Shown one piece after another: positions 16,158-25,073 of a DNA stretch of 47,183 bases. Location: assembly GCA_913061095.1 (NCBI GenBank), contig CAJXVM010000029.1, positions 1 to 47,183 on the forward strand, in the 5' to 3' direction. Source of the stretch: an uncultured Ignavibacteria bacterium. Lineage in GTDB: Bacteria > Bacteroidota > Ignavibacteria > SZUA-365. Position 1 is the stretch's first letter. Each line of letters opens with the position of its first letter. The notes under the pieces are model-generated. The model ran no database searches and was not told the origin of the DNA. It was given only the letters and a program-made list of their open reading frames with translations. The position numbers and the translations under genes are program-made.

Positions 16158-19016
16158 CTATTCCCCGGAATCCTTCGCGGCTGCAGTAGTTTCTTCGGGA
16201 TACAGCACGACCTCGATGTAATTGTCCATGTTGATGTATTTCTTCGCGGCATCCAGCAGCATGTCGGCATCGAGCGCATCGACCAGTGCGTCATAGCGCA
16301 TCCACTCATCGAGCGGGGCGTCGTTAAGCACGGCGCCGCGCAGGCGGCCCAGCCACCAGCCGTTCTCCTTCATGTTCGTTTCGCGCTCGCGGCGCTGGAT
16401 TTCCTTGATCTTGTTGATGTTCTCCTCGGAAGCGGGATTGGTGCGGACATCCTCGAGCACGTCCATCAGCGTCCCGGTCAGCTCCTCGACACGTTCCGGA
16501 TTGGTGCCGAAATAGACGCTCAGGGTGTAATCTTGCTCGGGATACTTGTCCACGCCCGCGTTCACACCGACACCGTAGGTTCCACCCTTCTCCTCGCGGA
16601 TTTCCTCACGGAGACGGATGGTAAGCAGCTCCTCGAGTGCGGAAATGGCATAGCGGTTCTCATAGGTCCATTCGAACGGACCGGTGAAGACCACGGCGAC
16701 CATCGACTTGTCGTCAATGCCCTTGTAGACTTCTTTCTTGATCACACCCTTCGGGGGACGCACGCCAGTATCCTTCCAGGTCTCCTCGCGATTCGTCACG
16801 GGAAGCGCACCGAGATACTGGTTGACCAGCGGACGCATTTCCTCGAGAGTGAAATTGCCGACAAAGAAGAACGTGAAGTCACTGGCATCCCTGAAGCGGT
16901 TGCGGTAGAAATCATAGGCCACTTCGAGATCGATGTTTTCGAGCCATTCCCTGCTGATCGGACGCGAACGGGGATGATAATTGGCGAGCGTCGTCGAAAG
17001 CGTGTCGGAGAACACGCGCTCGGGCATGTTGCTGAAGTTTTCCAGCATGCCGATCATGCGGGTTTTGAAGGATTCGAATGCCGTAGTGTCCTTGCGCGGA
17101 GCGGCAAAGTACAGGTATACAAGCTGCAGCATGGTTTCGATGTCCTCCGGGGCCGCGTTCCCACTGAAGCCTTCGTATTCACCGCCGATGACGGGATTGA
17201 CGTCGGCCACCTTGCCGGTCAGCGCCTTCCGCAGCTGAATGGCGTCGAACTCACCGAGGCCGCTGAGTCCGATGATGTTCGTCGCCATGGTCCCGCTCGC
17301 GATATTTTCATCGGAGATATGTCCCATACCACCGGGACTGACTGCGCCGAAGAGGATCTGATCATCCTTGAAGTCGGTGGGTTTGAGCAGGACGCGGATG
17401 CCGTTGGACAGATCCCACTCGGTCACGTCAATATTGTCATACACCTTTTCATCGGTGATGCCGGCGGTCGGCTCGGGCATTTCCACGAGCGGCTTGTTGG
17501 CGACTTCGTCGACATAGGGTTCGACTTCGGTCTGTTCGACCCGGTCGAAAATCGCGCGCAGCTGCTCTTCGGTGGGAATGGCCAGCCCGTCCTTCTTCGG
17601 CATGCTCACGGTCACGACGCGGTTGTTCTCGGGCATGATCTCATCGATCAGGCGGTTGACCTCGCGCACCGTGATCGTGGGAAGATATTTTTCATAGAGT
17701 GCGTACTCGATCTCGATGCCGGGGATGGGCTCATCGGTGAGATAATTCCGCGAAAACTCCGACGCGTGACGGGAAGACGGTGTCTTCTCACGCTCGTTGT
17801 AGGCCTGTTCCATCCGGCGAAGCAGATTGGTCTTCGCCCGCTCGAGTTCCGTCGCGGTGAAGCCGTGATCACGCACGCGTTTGGCCTCCTTGAGGAGGGC
17901 CTCGAACCCAGGCTCAATGCCGCCGTCCTGCACCTGGCAGCTGAGCACGTACACGTCTTTCGTGCGCACGAATCCCCCCATGCCCGACGATGCGAAGATG
18001 AATGGCGGATTCTCCTTCTGCAGCAGCTCGCTGTAGCGGTCATTGAGCATCCGGCTGTAGAGCTGCTCGATCATGGATTTCCGGTAGTCGATCACCTTGC
18101 GGTCGACACGCGGATCGAACTTGTGATACAGTGCCACCGATGTGGAAGTCGCCTCTTCGTCGGATGCGATCGCAAAGAGCAGTTCCTCGTGATCGGGAAC
18201 TTCAAAACTCTGACGCTCGGGCGGATTCTGATGCACGGGGATGGTGGAAAACTTCTCTTTGATTTTGGCTTCCATCTTGCTGACATCGAAATCACCCACA
18301 GCAACGATGGCCATCAGTTCGGGACGATACCAGTCGTGGTAGAACTTCTTGATCGTCTCGTATTCGAAATTCTCGATGATCTCCGGGAGTCCGATCGGAA
18401 GGCGGTTTGCGTACTTCGAATCCTTGAGCAGGATGGGAAACTGCTTGTCACGCATGCGCGAGGATGCACCCTTGCGGCTGCGCCATTCCTCCATGATCAC
18501 CCCGCGCTCCTTGTCGATTTCCTCGTTTTCAAAGGACAGATTGTTTGCCCAGTCGACGAGCACCTGCATGCCCTTGTCGACGACGTCTTCGTCGTCCATG
18601 GGCAGCTCGAGCATGTAGACGGTTTCATCAAATGAGGTGTAGGCATTCAGATCGGCGCCGAAGCGCATGCCGATGGATTCAAGGAATTCGACGAGCTCGT
18701 TTTTCTCGAAGTTCTCGGATCCATTGAAGGCCATGTGCTCACAGAAGTGCGCGAGCCCCTGCTGATCATCTGTCTCCAGAACGGAACCGGCGTTGACAAC
18801 AAGCCGCATTTCGGCTCTGTTCTCCGGTTTCTGGTTCTGCATGATATAGTATTTCATCCCGTTGTCGAGCGTCCCGATGGTCACCTTGGGATTGACCGGC
18901 AGTTCGCTTCCGAGTCCGAGGGACGATGCGTCAATTTCCTTCTCCTGCCCCAGCAGAAGCATTGGCAGTGCAGCAACAATCAGCAGCATGCTTCCGAATC
19001 GTACGATCGCTTTCAT
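16158..19016 (-). CDS. M16 family zinc metallopeptidase (pitrilysin-like, exported)
   Basis: The product has 952 residues, the normal size for full-length M16 proteases with two homologous halves that close like a clamshell. The start at 19016 gives a signal peptide (IVRFGSMLLIVAALPMLLLG), so it acts in the periplasm or is membrane-attached. The inverted zinc motif HFCEH is at residues 90-94, with the third ligand Glu in the downstream helix (ENEEIDKERGVIMEEW). The second half lacks the zinc site, as usual, and has the conserved R-Y-type substrate region (GGTYGVGVNAG). It should degrade short peptides. A terminator follows. The long ORF antisense to it is a codon-bias shadow. Confidence 0.92.
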   Translation of the reverse strand: MKAIVRFGSMLLIVAALPMLLLGQEKEIDASSLGLGSELPVNPKVTIGTLDNGMKYYIMQNQKPENRAEMRLVVNAGSVLETDDQQGLAHFCEHMAFNGSENFEKNELVEFLESIGMRFGADLNAYTSFDETVYMLELPMDDEDVVDKGMQVLVDWANNLSFENEEIDKERGVIMEEWRSRKGASSRMRDKQFPILLKDSKYANRLPIGLPEIIENFEYETIKKFYHDWYRPELMAIVAVGDFDVSKMEAKIKEKFSTIPVHQNPPERQSFEVPDHEELLFAIASDEEATSTSVALYHKFDPRVDRKVIDYRKSMIEQLYSRMLNDRYSELLQKENPPFIFASSGMGGFVRTKDVYVLSCQVQDGGIEPGFEALLKEAKRVRDHGFTATELERAKTNLLRRMEQAYNEREKTPSSRHASEFSRNYLTDEPIPGIEIEYALYEKYLPTITVREVNRLIDEIMPENNRVVTVSMPKKDGLAIPTEEQLRAIFDRVEQTEVEPYVDEVANKPLVEMPEPTAGITDEKVYDNIDVTEWDLSNGIRVLLKPTDFKDDQILFGAVSPGGMGHISDENIASGTMATNIIGLSGLGEFDAIQLRKALTGKVADVNPVIGGEYEGFSGNAAPEDIETMLQLVYLYFAAPRKDTTAFESFKTRMIGMLENFSNMPERVFSDTLSTTLANYHPRSRPISREWLENIDLEVAYDFYRNRFRDASDFTFFFVGNFTLEEMRPLVNQYLGALPVTNREETWKDTGVRPPKGVIKKEVYKGIDDKSMVAVVFTGPFEWTYENRYAISALEELLTIRLREEIREEKGGTYGVGVNAGVDKYPEQDYTLSVYFGTNPERVEELTGTLMDVLEDVRTNPASEENINKIKEIQRRERETNMKENGWWLGRLRGAVLNDAPLDEWMRYDALVDALDADMLLDAAKKYINMDNYIEVVLYPEETTAAAKDSGE

Positions 19017-19157
19017 CAACAGCTCCGCTTTTTGATATAAAACATCATCATCTGTTGTACGTAACAACATCCAAAAAGATACGATAAAATCACGTAAAAT
19101 GCCCTTTTCCCCGCTAGCCAGTGAAAGGCACATGGCTGAAACACAAGCGATTATGAA

Positions 19158-19230
19158 GTACAAAGCACAAAGCGCAAAGTGCAAATGTCCGATCGAGCGG
19201 ATTTTGCACTTTGCACTTTGAACTTTGCAG
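19158..19230. repeat. Inverted array of heptamers (4 + 4)
   Basis: Four tandem heptamers of the type GYRCAAA (GTACAAA, GCACAAA, GCGCAAA, GTGCAAA; 19158-19185) face four of the type TTTGCAC (19203-19230) across a 17-base spacer that itself contains TCCG/CGGA. The arms pair with few mismatches near the loop and more outward. The element lies between the cytochrome stop (19264) and the M16 start (19016). Confidence 0.85.
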
Positions 19231-19263
19231 CTGTTCCCTCCGCAGAGCGGGTCTCAATACCGA

Positions 19264-21180
19264 CTATTCCAGCGGGTTCATCGAGTACATCTCGGCTTCC
19301 TCATCATCATAGCCGAGTTCTTTCCAGTCGAGCACACCGCTTTCCGAATGGCAGCTCTGGCAGCTGAGCGCTCCGTCGCGGCGGACGGCATGGCTGATCT
19401 CCATCGATGCATTCGCGGGAATCCAGCGCGCCTCGACCTTGCCTTCCTTCATCTGACGAACGTCCTCATACGGACCAGTATTCCATCCCTTGATCTGCGT
19501 GCCGGATCCGTCGTCCATGAAACGCATGAACTTGTCCATCATGTAGTACTTGAACATGGTGCCGTACATCATCGGCATCATGCTCTTCTCCATTTCCTTC
19601 GCAGCCGCCTTTGAGGGATTGCCGGTACGATAGTATGTCGGCAGGTTGTACGGGACGAACATGCCACCGAAGGGACCCATGTTCTGCAGGTCGATATGCT
19701 GCTTGCCGTTGAAGACTTTCATGGCGTACAACTTCGAGGGCTTCTTTTTCGCGATCGGACGCATGACGTTCTCATACCATCCCTCGTAATCGAAATCCCT
19801 GTACTCCGGCCAGGTGTGCTGGGGTTTGTAGAAGCGGTAGAGATCCCTGCCGTTGGGATTGTCGCCGATGGGATTGCCGAGGAAGGTCGCGTCGCCGTTC
19901 CACCAGACATACGTGATGCCGGATTTCGGCTGTGTTTCCTTCTCGATATCGGTGTACACATACACGCCCGGGTGCTCTTCGTAAAAGGGCGTGTCGAAGT
20001 CGCGCATGGTGGCGTTGTCATCCTGCAGCGAGGGGATGTGACAGGTAACGCAGGCGACGCGCTCGGTGTGCATGTTCAGGAAATCCGCGAGTTCCTCGTT
20101 TTCCGCGTGTGGTTCGTCGGAATGACAGCTCGCACAGGCGATCTCGACGCCGGGAAGGTCGTTTGTCATCATCGTAGTCGTATGCGTTCCCTTGGCGATG
20201 TAATGGCCTTCGGTCACGTGACAGTCGGTGCAGTTGAGTCCCGCCGCCGCGTGCACGTCCCAGCTGGGCGAGAACGGCGTGCCGCGTTTCGAGCCCGGAT
20301 GCAGCACCCGCGGACGCTCGCGTCCGGTGTTGAGAAGACTCTGAAAGTACGACGTGTCCGTCGAATCGACGTAGATATCACCTCCGAAGTTGTGCTGATG
20401 GCAGCGCAGGCAGGTCTGGGATGTCGTGGTCGTCACCGACATCGCCGCGCGCATGCTGCGGTCCATATCCCAGCGCTTGAGTCCGTTGTCATCCATCACC
20501 ACCTGCTTGCGATTCATGTCGTAGCCCTGCGAGTGGCAGATCAGGCAGTCGATGGCGTCCTTCTCCTCCTGCGTGGTGACGTACCCAGGCATCATCTCGC
20601 CAAGCGGCGCCTGGTACTGGCCGCCGATGTGACACTGCCCGCAGCCCTCCGAAAGGGTATCGCCGTGCTCGGTGACGACGAGTTCTGCCCACGCGGTCAT
20701 GGCGAAAGAGCCGGGCTTCGGACAGGGACGGTTGATCTTGCCCATGGGAAAGTTGTCGGCAAGCTCCCCGTTGAAGCCGTAGACGTTGGGATGTTCCTCG
20801 GTGAAAAAGCGGTAATGCGTCGAAGTGAGCAGATTCTCCATCAGGCTGACGGTTTTTTCGTCGCCGCTGTGGGCGTCTTCGACCACGATGTCCTCGTGAC
20901 AGGACAGGCAGGTCTGCGGTCCCTCGTATGCCGTGATTCCCGCTTCGCGGAAGATTTCCACATGCATGAAGTCCATGTCGAATTCGGATTCGAGATCCGC
21001 GGCGATGCGGTCGAATTCCTCCGCGCTGACGCGGTGGACGTCGAAGGTGATCTGTCCGGGACGACTGTCGGCGGGCATCATCATGTTGATGAGCGTTGAG
21101 CGGTTCGTCCAGCCGAGAACGGCGATGAGGGGAAGAATAACGATCAGGGAAAGAAGAAATGTGCGGGTCCGTTTTGACAT
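19264..21180 (-). CDS. Octaheme c-type cytochrome, tetrathionate-reductase (OTR)-like family
   Basis: The 638-residue protein has an N-terminal signal anchor (residues ~8-24) and eight CxxCH heme sites at residues 91, 180, 212, 257, 317, 349, 377 and 607. The spacing and the segments DCLICH, DVHAAAGLNCTDCH, CASCHSDEPH, LNMHTERVACVTCHIP and GITYVWWNGDA resemble the octaheme tetrathionate reductase family. Those periplasmic enzymes can reduce tetrathionate and, in vitro, nitrite or hydroxylamine. The real substrate here is unknown. The last heme site lies more than 200 residues after the seventh, so the C-terminal part is long. No quinol-oxidising partner or cytochrome maturation gene is adjacent. 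The ATG is preceded by GGAG. Confidence 0.85.
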   Translation of the reverse strand: MSKRTRTFLLSLIVILPLIAVLGWTNRSTLINMMMPADSRPGQITFDVHRVSAEEFDRIAADLESEFDMDFMHVEIFREAGITAYEGPQTCLSCHEDIVVEDAHSGDEKTVSLMENLLTSTHYRFFTEEHPNVYGFNGELADNFPMGKINRPCPKPGSFAMTAWAELVVTEHGDTLSEGCGQCHIGGQYQAPLGEMMPGYVTTQEEKDAIDCLICHSQGYDMNRKQVVMDDNGLKRWDMDRSMRAAMSVTTTTSQTCLRCHQHNFGGDIYVDSTDTSYFQSLLNTGRERPRVLHPGSKRGTPFSPSWDVHAAAGLNCTDCHVTEGHYIAKGTHTTTMMTNDLPGVEIACASCHSDEPHAENEELADFLNMHTERVACVTCHIPSLQDDNATMRDFDTPFYEEHPGVYVYTDIEKETQPKSGITYVWWNGDATFLGNPIGDNPNGRDLYRFYKPQHTWPEYRDFDYEGWYENVMRPIAKKKPSKLYAMKVFNGKQHIDLQNMGPFGGMFVPYNLPTYYRTGNPSKAAAKEMEKSMMPMMYGTMFKYYMMDKFMRFMDDGSGTQIKGWNTGPYEDVRQMKEGKVEARWIPANASMEISHAVRRDGALSCQSCHSESGVLDWKELGYDDEEAEMYSMNPLE

Positions 21181-21248
21181 GTCTGCTCCGGGCTTCCTGG
21201 TTGTTTCGGTTCAACGTCCGGCTGGGAATCAGAGTAGCCGGTCTTATG

Positions 21249-21262
21249 ATCTCACATGAGAT
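21249..21262. promoter_or_regulatory. Perfect palindrome upstream of the octaheme cytochrome gene
   Basis: ATCTCA-CA-TGAGAT lies about 70 bases before the start codon at 21180, a suitable place for an operator. The regulator is unknown; it does not match the FNR or CRP consensus. Confidence 0.3.
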
Positions 21263-21396
21263 GCCCGGATGGTGTGCCGGGATTCAGGATCGGGAAATAT
21301 TTTTTCATGCTTCCACGGAAGCAGCGCTCCCCTGGCGCATGGATAGGAAGACACCGCGAGCATGGCATGCGGAGTTCTTCGCGTCGAGGGTGTTGG

Positions 21397-22686
21397 TCAG
21401 GCGAGTCGGTATACATCGACGGGAGCGCTGGTTCCCTTCAGCTGCATTGGTCCGATCGATTCGGCGCTTTCACGGGGGATGCCGGCCTGCGCGAGTGTTG
21501 TCCCGGAACACAGAATGGCCGAATGAAAGCGTTTGTTGAGCTGCTCGATACGCGAAGCGAGAATGACGGTGGTTCCGGTAACCGAGTACTGGCGTCGATC
21601 CTCCGATCCGATGTTTCCGGTCAGAGCGGTACCGCTGTGAATCCCGATGCCGATCCGCGTCGGCGGGATTTTCCCCTCCCCCGCGAGTCGCTCGACAGCG
21701 CTGTGAATTTCCCGCGCACTTGCGACGGCATGCGCCGCGTGGTCCGCATCCTCCAGAGGCGCGCCGAATGTCGTCATGAATCCATCCCCCAGAAATTGGT
21801 TCACAATTCCATGATGCCGATCGACGATACGGATCGTCTCGCCGAATAGCGTATTCAGGAATGCGACCACCTGCTCCGGTGTGTGACGCTCTGCGAAGGG
21901 CGTGAACTCGCGGATGTCGAGAAACATGATCGTGACGGTGCGCATCGTGCCCGTGGCATGATCCGCATTCTGCATCAGTTCCCGGGCGACGGGTTCTGAT
22001 ACCTGCTGACCGAAAAGGTCAATCGCCTGGTTCCGCTGTTCCACTGAACGGACGCTGCTGACGATTTTCCTGCGGATGAGTCGTGCGATCAGCCCCGCCG
22101 CAGCACCGGCACCTACCAGCATCACCGAACGGGCAATGTAAATGGCGTTCGCCGCCAGCATCGGATCGGTTGTCCGTTCACCGTGATGTTCCAGGAAGAC
22201 CAGTGACAGGAGGATGTACTGCACCGCTGCCATCGCACCGGTGAAGAAGCTGAGCATGAAATCCAGACGGAGGATCGACAGAATCACGAATACGAAGTAC
22301 AGCGCCACGAACGGCGAGACAAGCGTCAGGACAGGAGGAAGTACTGCGGCGAGGATGATCATGCCGAGCGATGGTACAGTGATTTCCACCGTGGCATTCA
22401 CATAGCGGATCGGACCGGGAATACCTTTGCCGCGTCGCTCGAGAAAACCCAGCACTGCCTGCAGCAGCAGCTCGTACAGAGACACTCCCAGCAGAAGCAT
22501 GATCAGTTCATACCGGACACCACTTGTTCCGACGATACTCTCATATCGCGAGGGAAGCAGTCCTGTCAGCAGCAGAAACATCAGCGCGACCACCAGAAAA
22601 AGGCCCGAGAGAATGCGCGCACGAAGACGTTCGGTGCCGATGGTTTCGCTGCGAAGTCGCTGCTCAATGGGGATGCCGCCGTTCAT
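21397..22686 (-). CDS. Membrane-bound class III adenylate/guanylate cyclase-like protein
   Basis: This 429-residue protein has an N-terminal membrane domain with about six helices (residues ~28-215) and a C-terminal class III cyclase domain. The two metal-binding Asp are present (D257 in MFLDIREF and D301 in LGDGF), as is the transition-state Arg379. The substrate-specifying Asp is replaced by Thr372, as in many class IIIb cyclases. However, the catalytic Asn that normally follows (GDxVN) is Ile375, read directly from the codon ATT, so activity may be low or altered. The ATG overlaps the stop of the YgiQ-like gene (ATGA). If active it would make a cyclic nucleotide at the inner membrane. Confidence 0.88.
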   Translation of the reverse strand: MNGGIPIEQRLRSETIGTERLRARILSGLFLVVALMFLLLTGLLPSRYESIVGTSGVRYELIMLLLGVSLYELLLQAVLGFLERRGKGIPGPIRYVNATVEITVPSLGMIILAAVLPPVLTLVSPFVALYFVFVILSILRLDFMLSFFTGAMAAVQYILLSLVFLEHHGERTTDPMLAANAIYIARSVMLVGAGAAAGLIARLIRRKIVSSVRSVEQRNQAIDLFGQQVSEPVARELMQNADHATGTMRTVTIMFLDIREFTPFAERHTPEQVVAFLNTLFGETIRIVDRHHGIVNQFLGDGFMTTFGAPLEDADHAAHAVASAREIHSAVERLAGEGKIPPTRIGIGIHSGTALTGNIGSEDRRQYSVTGTTVILASRIEQLNKRFHSAILCSGTTLAQAGIPRESAESIGPMQLKGTSAPVDVYRLA

Positions 22687-24401
22687 CGCTTTCTCCTCCG
22701 GCGGGATATTTCTGCAAGGATGTTTTTCTGTCTCCTCTTCCCGCGCAGTCCGCGCTCGACGGTGAGGCGCGCGCCACTGACTGGATCGATGCCGGTGTGA
22801 TACATGACGCTGGCCCATGTCCCGGGAGTGGGAGTAAAGATCTGCACCTGTTCGGGACTGATGCTGAGCTCGTTCGCGGCGAAGCGTCGCAGCGCGTGCA
22901 TGTGCCGCTCCTCGCTCCCCGGATAGGCGGCGATGAAGTAATAGGTCAGGAATTGCTTTTTCCCCGCCTTCCGCGTGAGTTCGAAGAAGCGTTCGCGGAA
23001 ATCCAGCAGTTCCTCCGTCCCGCCCTTCCCCATCAGGCGAAGAATTTCCGGATCGCTGTGTTCAGGGGCGAGTTTGAGCTGACCGGAGACGTGGTGGCCG
23101 ACGAGTTCCTCCATGAACTGCATGCCGCACTGCGCGTCCTGCATGACGAGGTCGTGCCGGATGCCGCTCGCTACGAACACATGCCGGATCCCTGGAATGC
23201 GGCGTAGCTTCCGGAGCAGCTGCGTGTAGCGCCCGTGATCGACCGGAAGCTGGCGGCAGAGCTCGGGGAAGACACAGCGTTTGTCGCTGCACGCGCCGCG
23301 TTCGATTTTGCGCGCGCATTCGTACCCGTACATGTTGGCCGTCGGACCGCCCACGTCGGGGATCACTCCCCTGAATGCGGGATGGTCTCGCAGGCGCTCT
23401 GCTTCCCCGATCACCGAATGCTCGGAGCGCCAGCGCACGCGGCGTCCCTCATGCACCGCGATGGCGCAGAAATTGCACTCGCCGTAGCAGCCGCGATGTG
23501 TCTGCAGGGAAAATCGGATGGTGTCGAGTGCGCGGATCTTCCCCTGTTCGCGTGTCGTCGGATGCGCATCCCGCATGAACGGCAGCGCGTAGACGGCGTC
23601 GAGTTCTTCCTGCGTTTCGTATGGCCGGGGAGGATGCTGCACCAGCCAGCGGTCACCGTGCTGCTGCGCGAGCGTCCGCGCTGTCACCGGATCCGTGTTT
23701 GCATAAAACTGTCGGTACATGCGGAGAAACGCTTCGGGATCGGCGGCACAGTCTTCAAAGGACGGCAGGATCACGGCCTCATCGGGCGCCTCGCGCCGGA
23801 TCTCGCAGGTGCCGTGAATCCCTGCCGCTGCATTCCCCCGGGTGTACTGTTCGGCGATCTGCAGAACGGTGCTCTCGCCCATCCCGTATACCAGCAGATC
23901 CGCCTTTGCATCAAAGAGGATGGAACGTCGGATGCGGTCGCTCCAGTAATCGTAGTGCACCACGCGCCGGAGGCTCGCTTCAAGTCCACCCAGCACGATG
24001 GGAACGGTGTTCTTGAAATGCCGCCGGATGAGATTGCTGTACACGATGCTTGCCCGATCGGGACGGCGGTCGTTTCGTCCCCCGGGCGTGTAATCGTCCT
24101 GCCGCCGCGGTTTCTGCAGCGCGGTGTAATTGGCGACCATGGAATCCACGCTTCCCGCCGTCACGCCCCAGAACAGCCGCGGCTCCCCGAAACGCGTGAT
24201 ATCCTCCGCGGTCTCGAAATCCGGCTGGGCGATGATGCCGACGCGGTATCCGGCGCGCTCGAGCACGCGGCCGATCAGCGCGACGCCGATCTGCGGCGCA
24301 TCGATGTATGCGTCCCCGCTGACGAGAATGATATCGAGCGCATCCCATCCGCGCCGCAGCATCTCCTCACGGGTGGCCGGCAGAAAGTGCATGGACGTCA
24401 A
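22683..24401 (-). CDS. ygiQ: YgiQ family radical SAM protein
   Basis: The 572-residue protein belongs to the YgiQ (UPF0313) family. The [4Fe-4S]/SAM motif is C305-x3-C309-x2-C312 in GCYGECNFCAI. The N-terminal half has the family's cobalamin-binding-like Rossmann part with conserved DAYIDAP and VLGGLEASLRR segments. Later motifs include DVGGPTANMYG, the four-Cys region CSDKRCVFPELC, and KLAPEHSD. It is somewhat shorter than many members (600-700 residues), mostly because the C-terminal tail is reduced. The reaction is not known. It is coupled by ATGA overlaps to the aldolase upstream and the cyclase downstream. The gene symbol denotes the family only. Confidence 0.93.
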   Translation of the reverse strand: MTSMHFLPATREEMLRRGWDALDIILVSGDAYIDAPQIGVALIGRVLERAGYRVGIIAQPDFETAEDITRFGEPRLFWGVTAGSVDSMVANYTALQKPRRQDDYTPGGRNDRRPDRASIVYSNLIRRHFKNTVPIVLGGLEASLRRVVHYDYWSDRIRRSILFDAKADLLVYGMGESTVLQIAEQYTRGNAAAGIHGTCEIRREAPDEAVILPSFEDCAADPEAFLRMYRQFYANTDPVTARTLAQQHGDRWLVQHPPRPYETQEELDAVYALPFMRDAHPTTREQGKIRALDTIRFSLQTHRGCYGECNFCAIAVHEGRRVRWRSEHSVIGEAERLRDHPAFRGVIPDVGGPTANMYGYECARKIERGACSDKRCVFPELCRQLPVDHGRYTQLLRKLRRIPGIRHVFVASGIRHDLVMQDAQCGMQFMEELVGHHVSGQLKLAPEHSDPEILRLMGKGGTEELLDFRERFFELTRKAGKKQFLTYYFIAAYPGSEERHMHALRRFAANELSISPEQVQIFTPTPGTWASVMYHTGIDPVSGARLTVERGLRGKRRQKNILAEISRRRRKR

Positions 24402-25060
24402 TCCCCCTCACCGGACGGCTGAATGCCGTAACTGCGGAATTTCCGGATGACGCGCCGCATTTCCTCCTCGTCGAGGATGACCGGTGAGCCGATGGCTCTG
24501 GACTGAAAACAGATGCGCGCGACGAGCTCGATTTCCTCGGCAACGGCGTAGGCGCGTTCAAGCGAGGGACCGACGGCGAGGAGTCCGTGATTGGCGAGCA
24601 GCACGGCCTGAAAATTCGTGCCGAGCGTTTCCACGGCTCCGGCTGCGAGCTCCGGCGTCCCGTAGGTCGCATAGGGAGCCACGGGAACGTGTGTTCCCGC
24701 GAATCCGACGAGATAATGCACGGCGGGGATGGGTTCGCGCAGGCAGGCGAATGTGGCGGCATAGGGTGAATGCGTATGCACGATGGCGTTTACATCCGGA
24801 CGGGCAGCGTAGACGGCGAGATGCATCGGAAGCTCGCTCGAGGGATTGCGGTCACCGTCAATTACAGCACCATGGGTATCGACGACCGCGACGTCGGCCG
24901 TCCGCATGTTGTCGTACGGGATGCCCGTCGGGCTCATGCAGACATGACGGCTTTCCGGGATGCGGACGCTGATATTGCCGCCGGAACCGGTGGTGAGTCC
25001 CGCTTGCAGCATCGCGCTGCAGTGTCTGACGATGGAAGTACGCAGCTGTTCGTGCAGCAT
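24398..25060 (-). CDS. Class II aldolase/adducin family protein (fuculose-phosphate aldolase-like)
   Basis: With 220 residues the protein has the size and all key residues of the zinc-dependent FucA/RhaD/AraD family. GSGGNIS binds the substrate phosphate, Glu76 (in SSELPMH) is the catalytic acid/base, and zinc is bound by His95 and His97 (HTHSPYA) and His158 (ANHGL). It should cleave or form a 3,4-bond in a phosphorylated sugar, such as L-fuculose 1-phosphate, or act on a methylthioribulose-type substrate. Specificity cannot be read from the sequence, and no sugar kinase or isomerase is nearby. It starts 13 bases after the iminopeptidase gene. Confidence 0.9.
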   Translation of the reverse strand: MLHEQLRTSIVRHCSAMLQAGLTTGSGGNISVRIPESRHVCMSPTGIPYDNMRTADVAVVDTHGAVIDGDRNPSSELPMHLAVYAARPDVNAIVHTHSPYAATFACLREPIPAVHYLVGFAGTHVPVAPYATYGTPELAAGAVETLGTNFQAVLLANHGLLAVGPSLERAYAVAEEIELVARICFQSRAIGSPVILDEEEMRRVIRKFRSYGIQPSGEGD

Positions 25061-25073
25061 GGATTCGAACCTG

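Noticed and set aside
16122-18635. 837-codon open frame on the plus strand
   Set aside because: It is fully antisense to the well-supported M16 protease, has no signal or domain, and its composition follows from GC-rich third positions of the real gene.
19696-21099. 467-codon plus-strand frame
   Set aside because: It is antisense to the octaheme cytochrome, whose eight CxxCH motifs fix the true strand.
22524-24422. Long plus-strand frames opposite the YgiQ and cyclase genes
   Set aside because: They mirror the codon bias of the radical SAM gene; no domain is recognisable.
25062-25072. GGTTCGAATCC on the minus strand, like a tRNA T-arm
   Set aside because: The flanking bases do not form a T-stem beyond two pairs and no acceptor or anticodon arm is present; it lies between two coupled genes.
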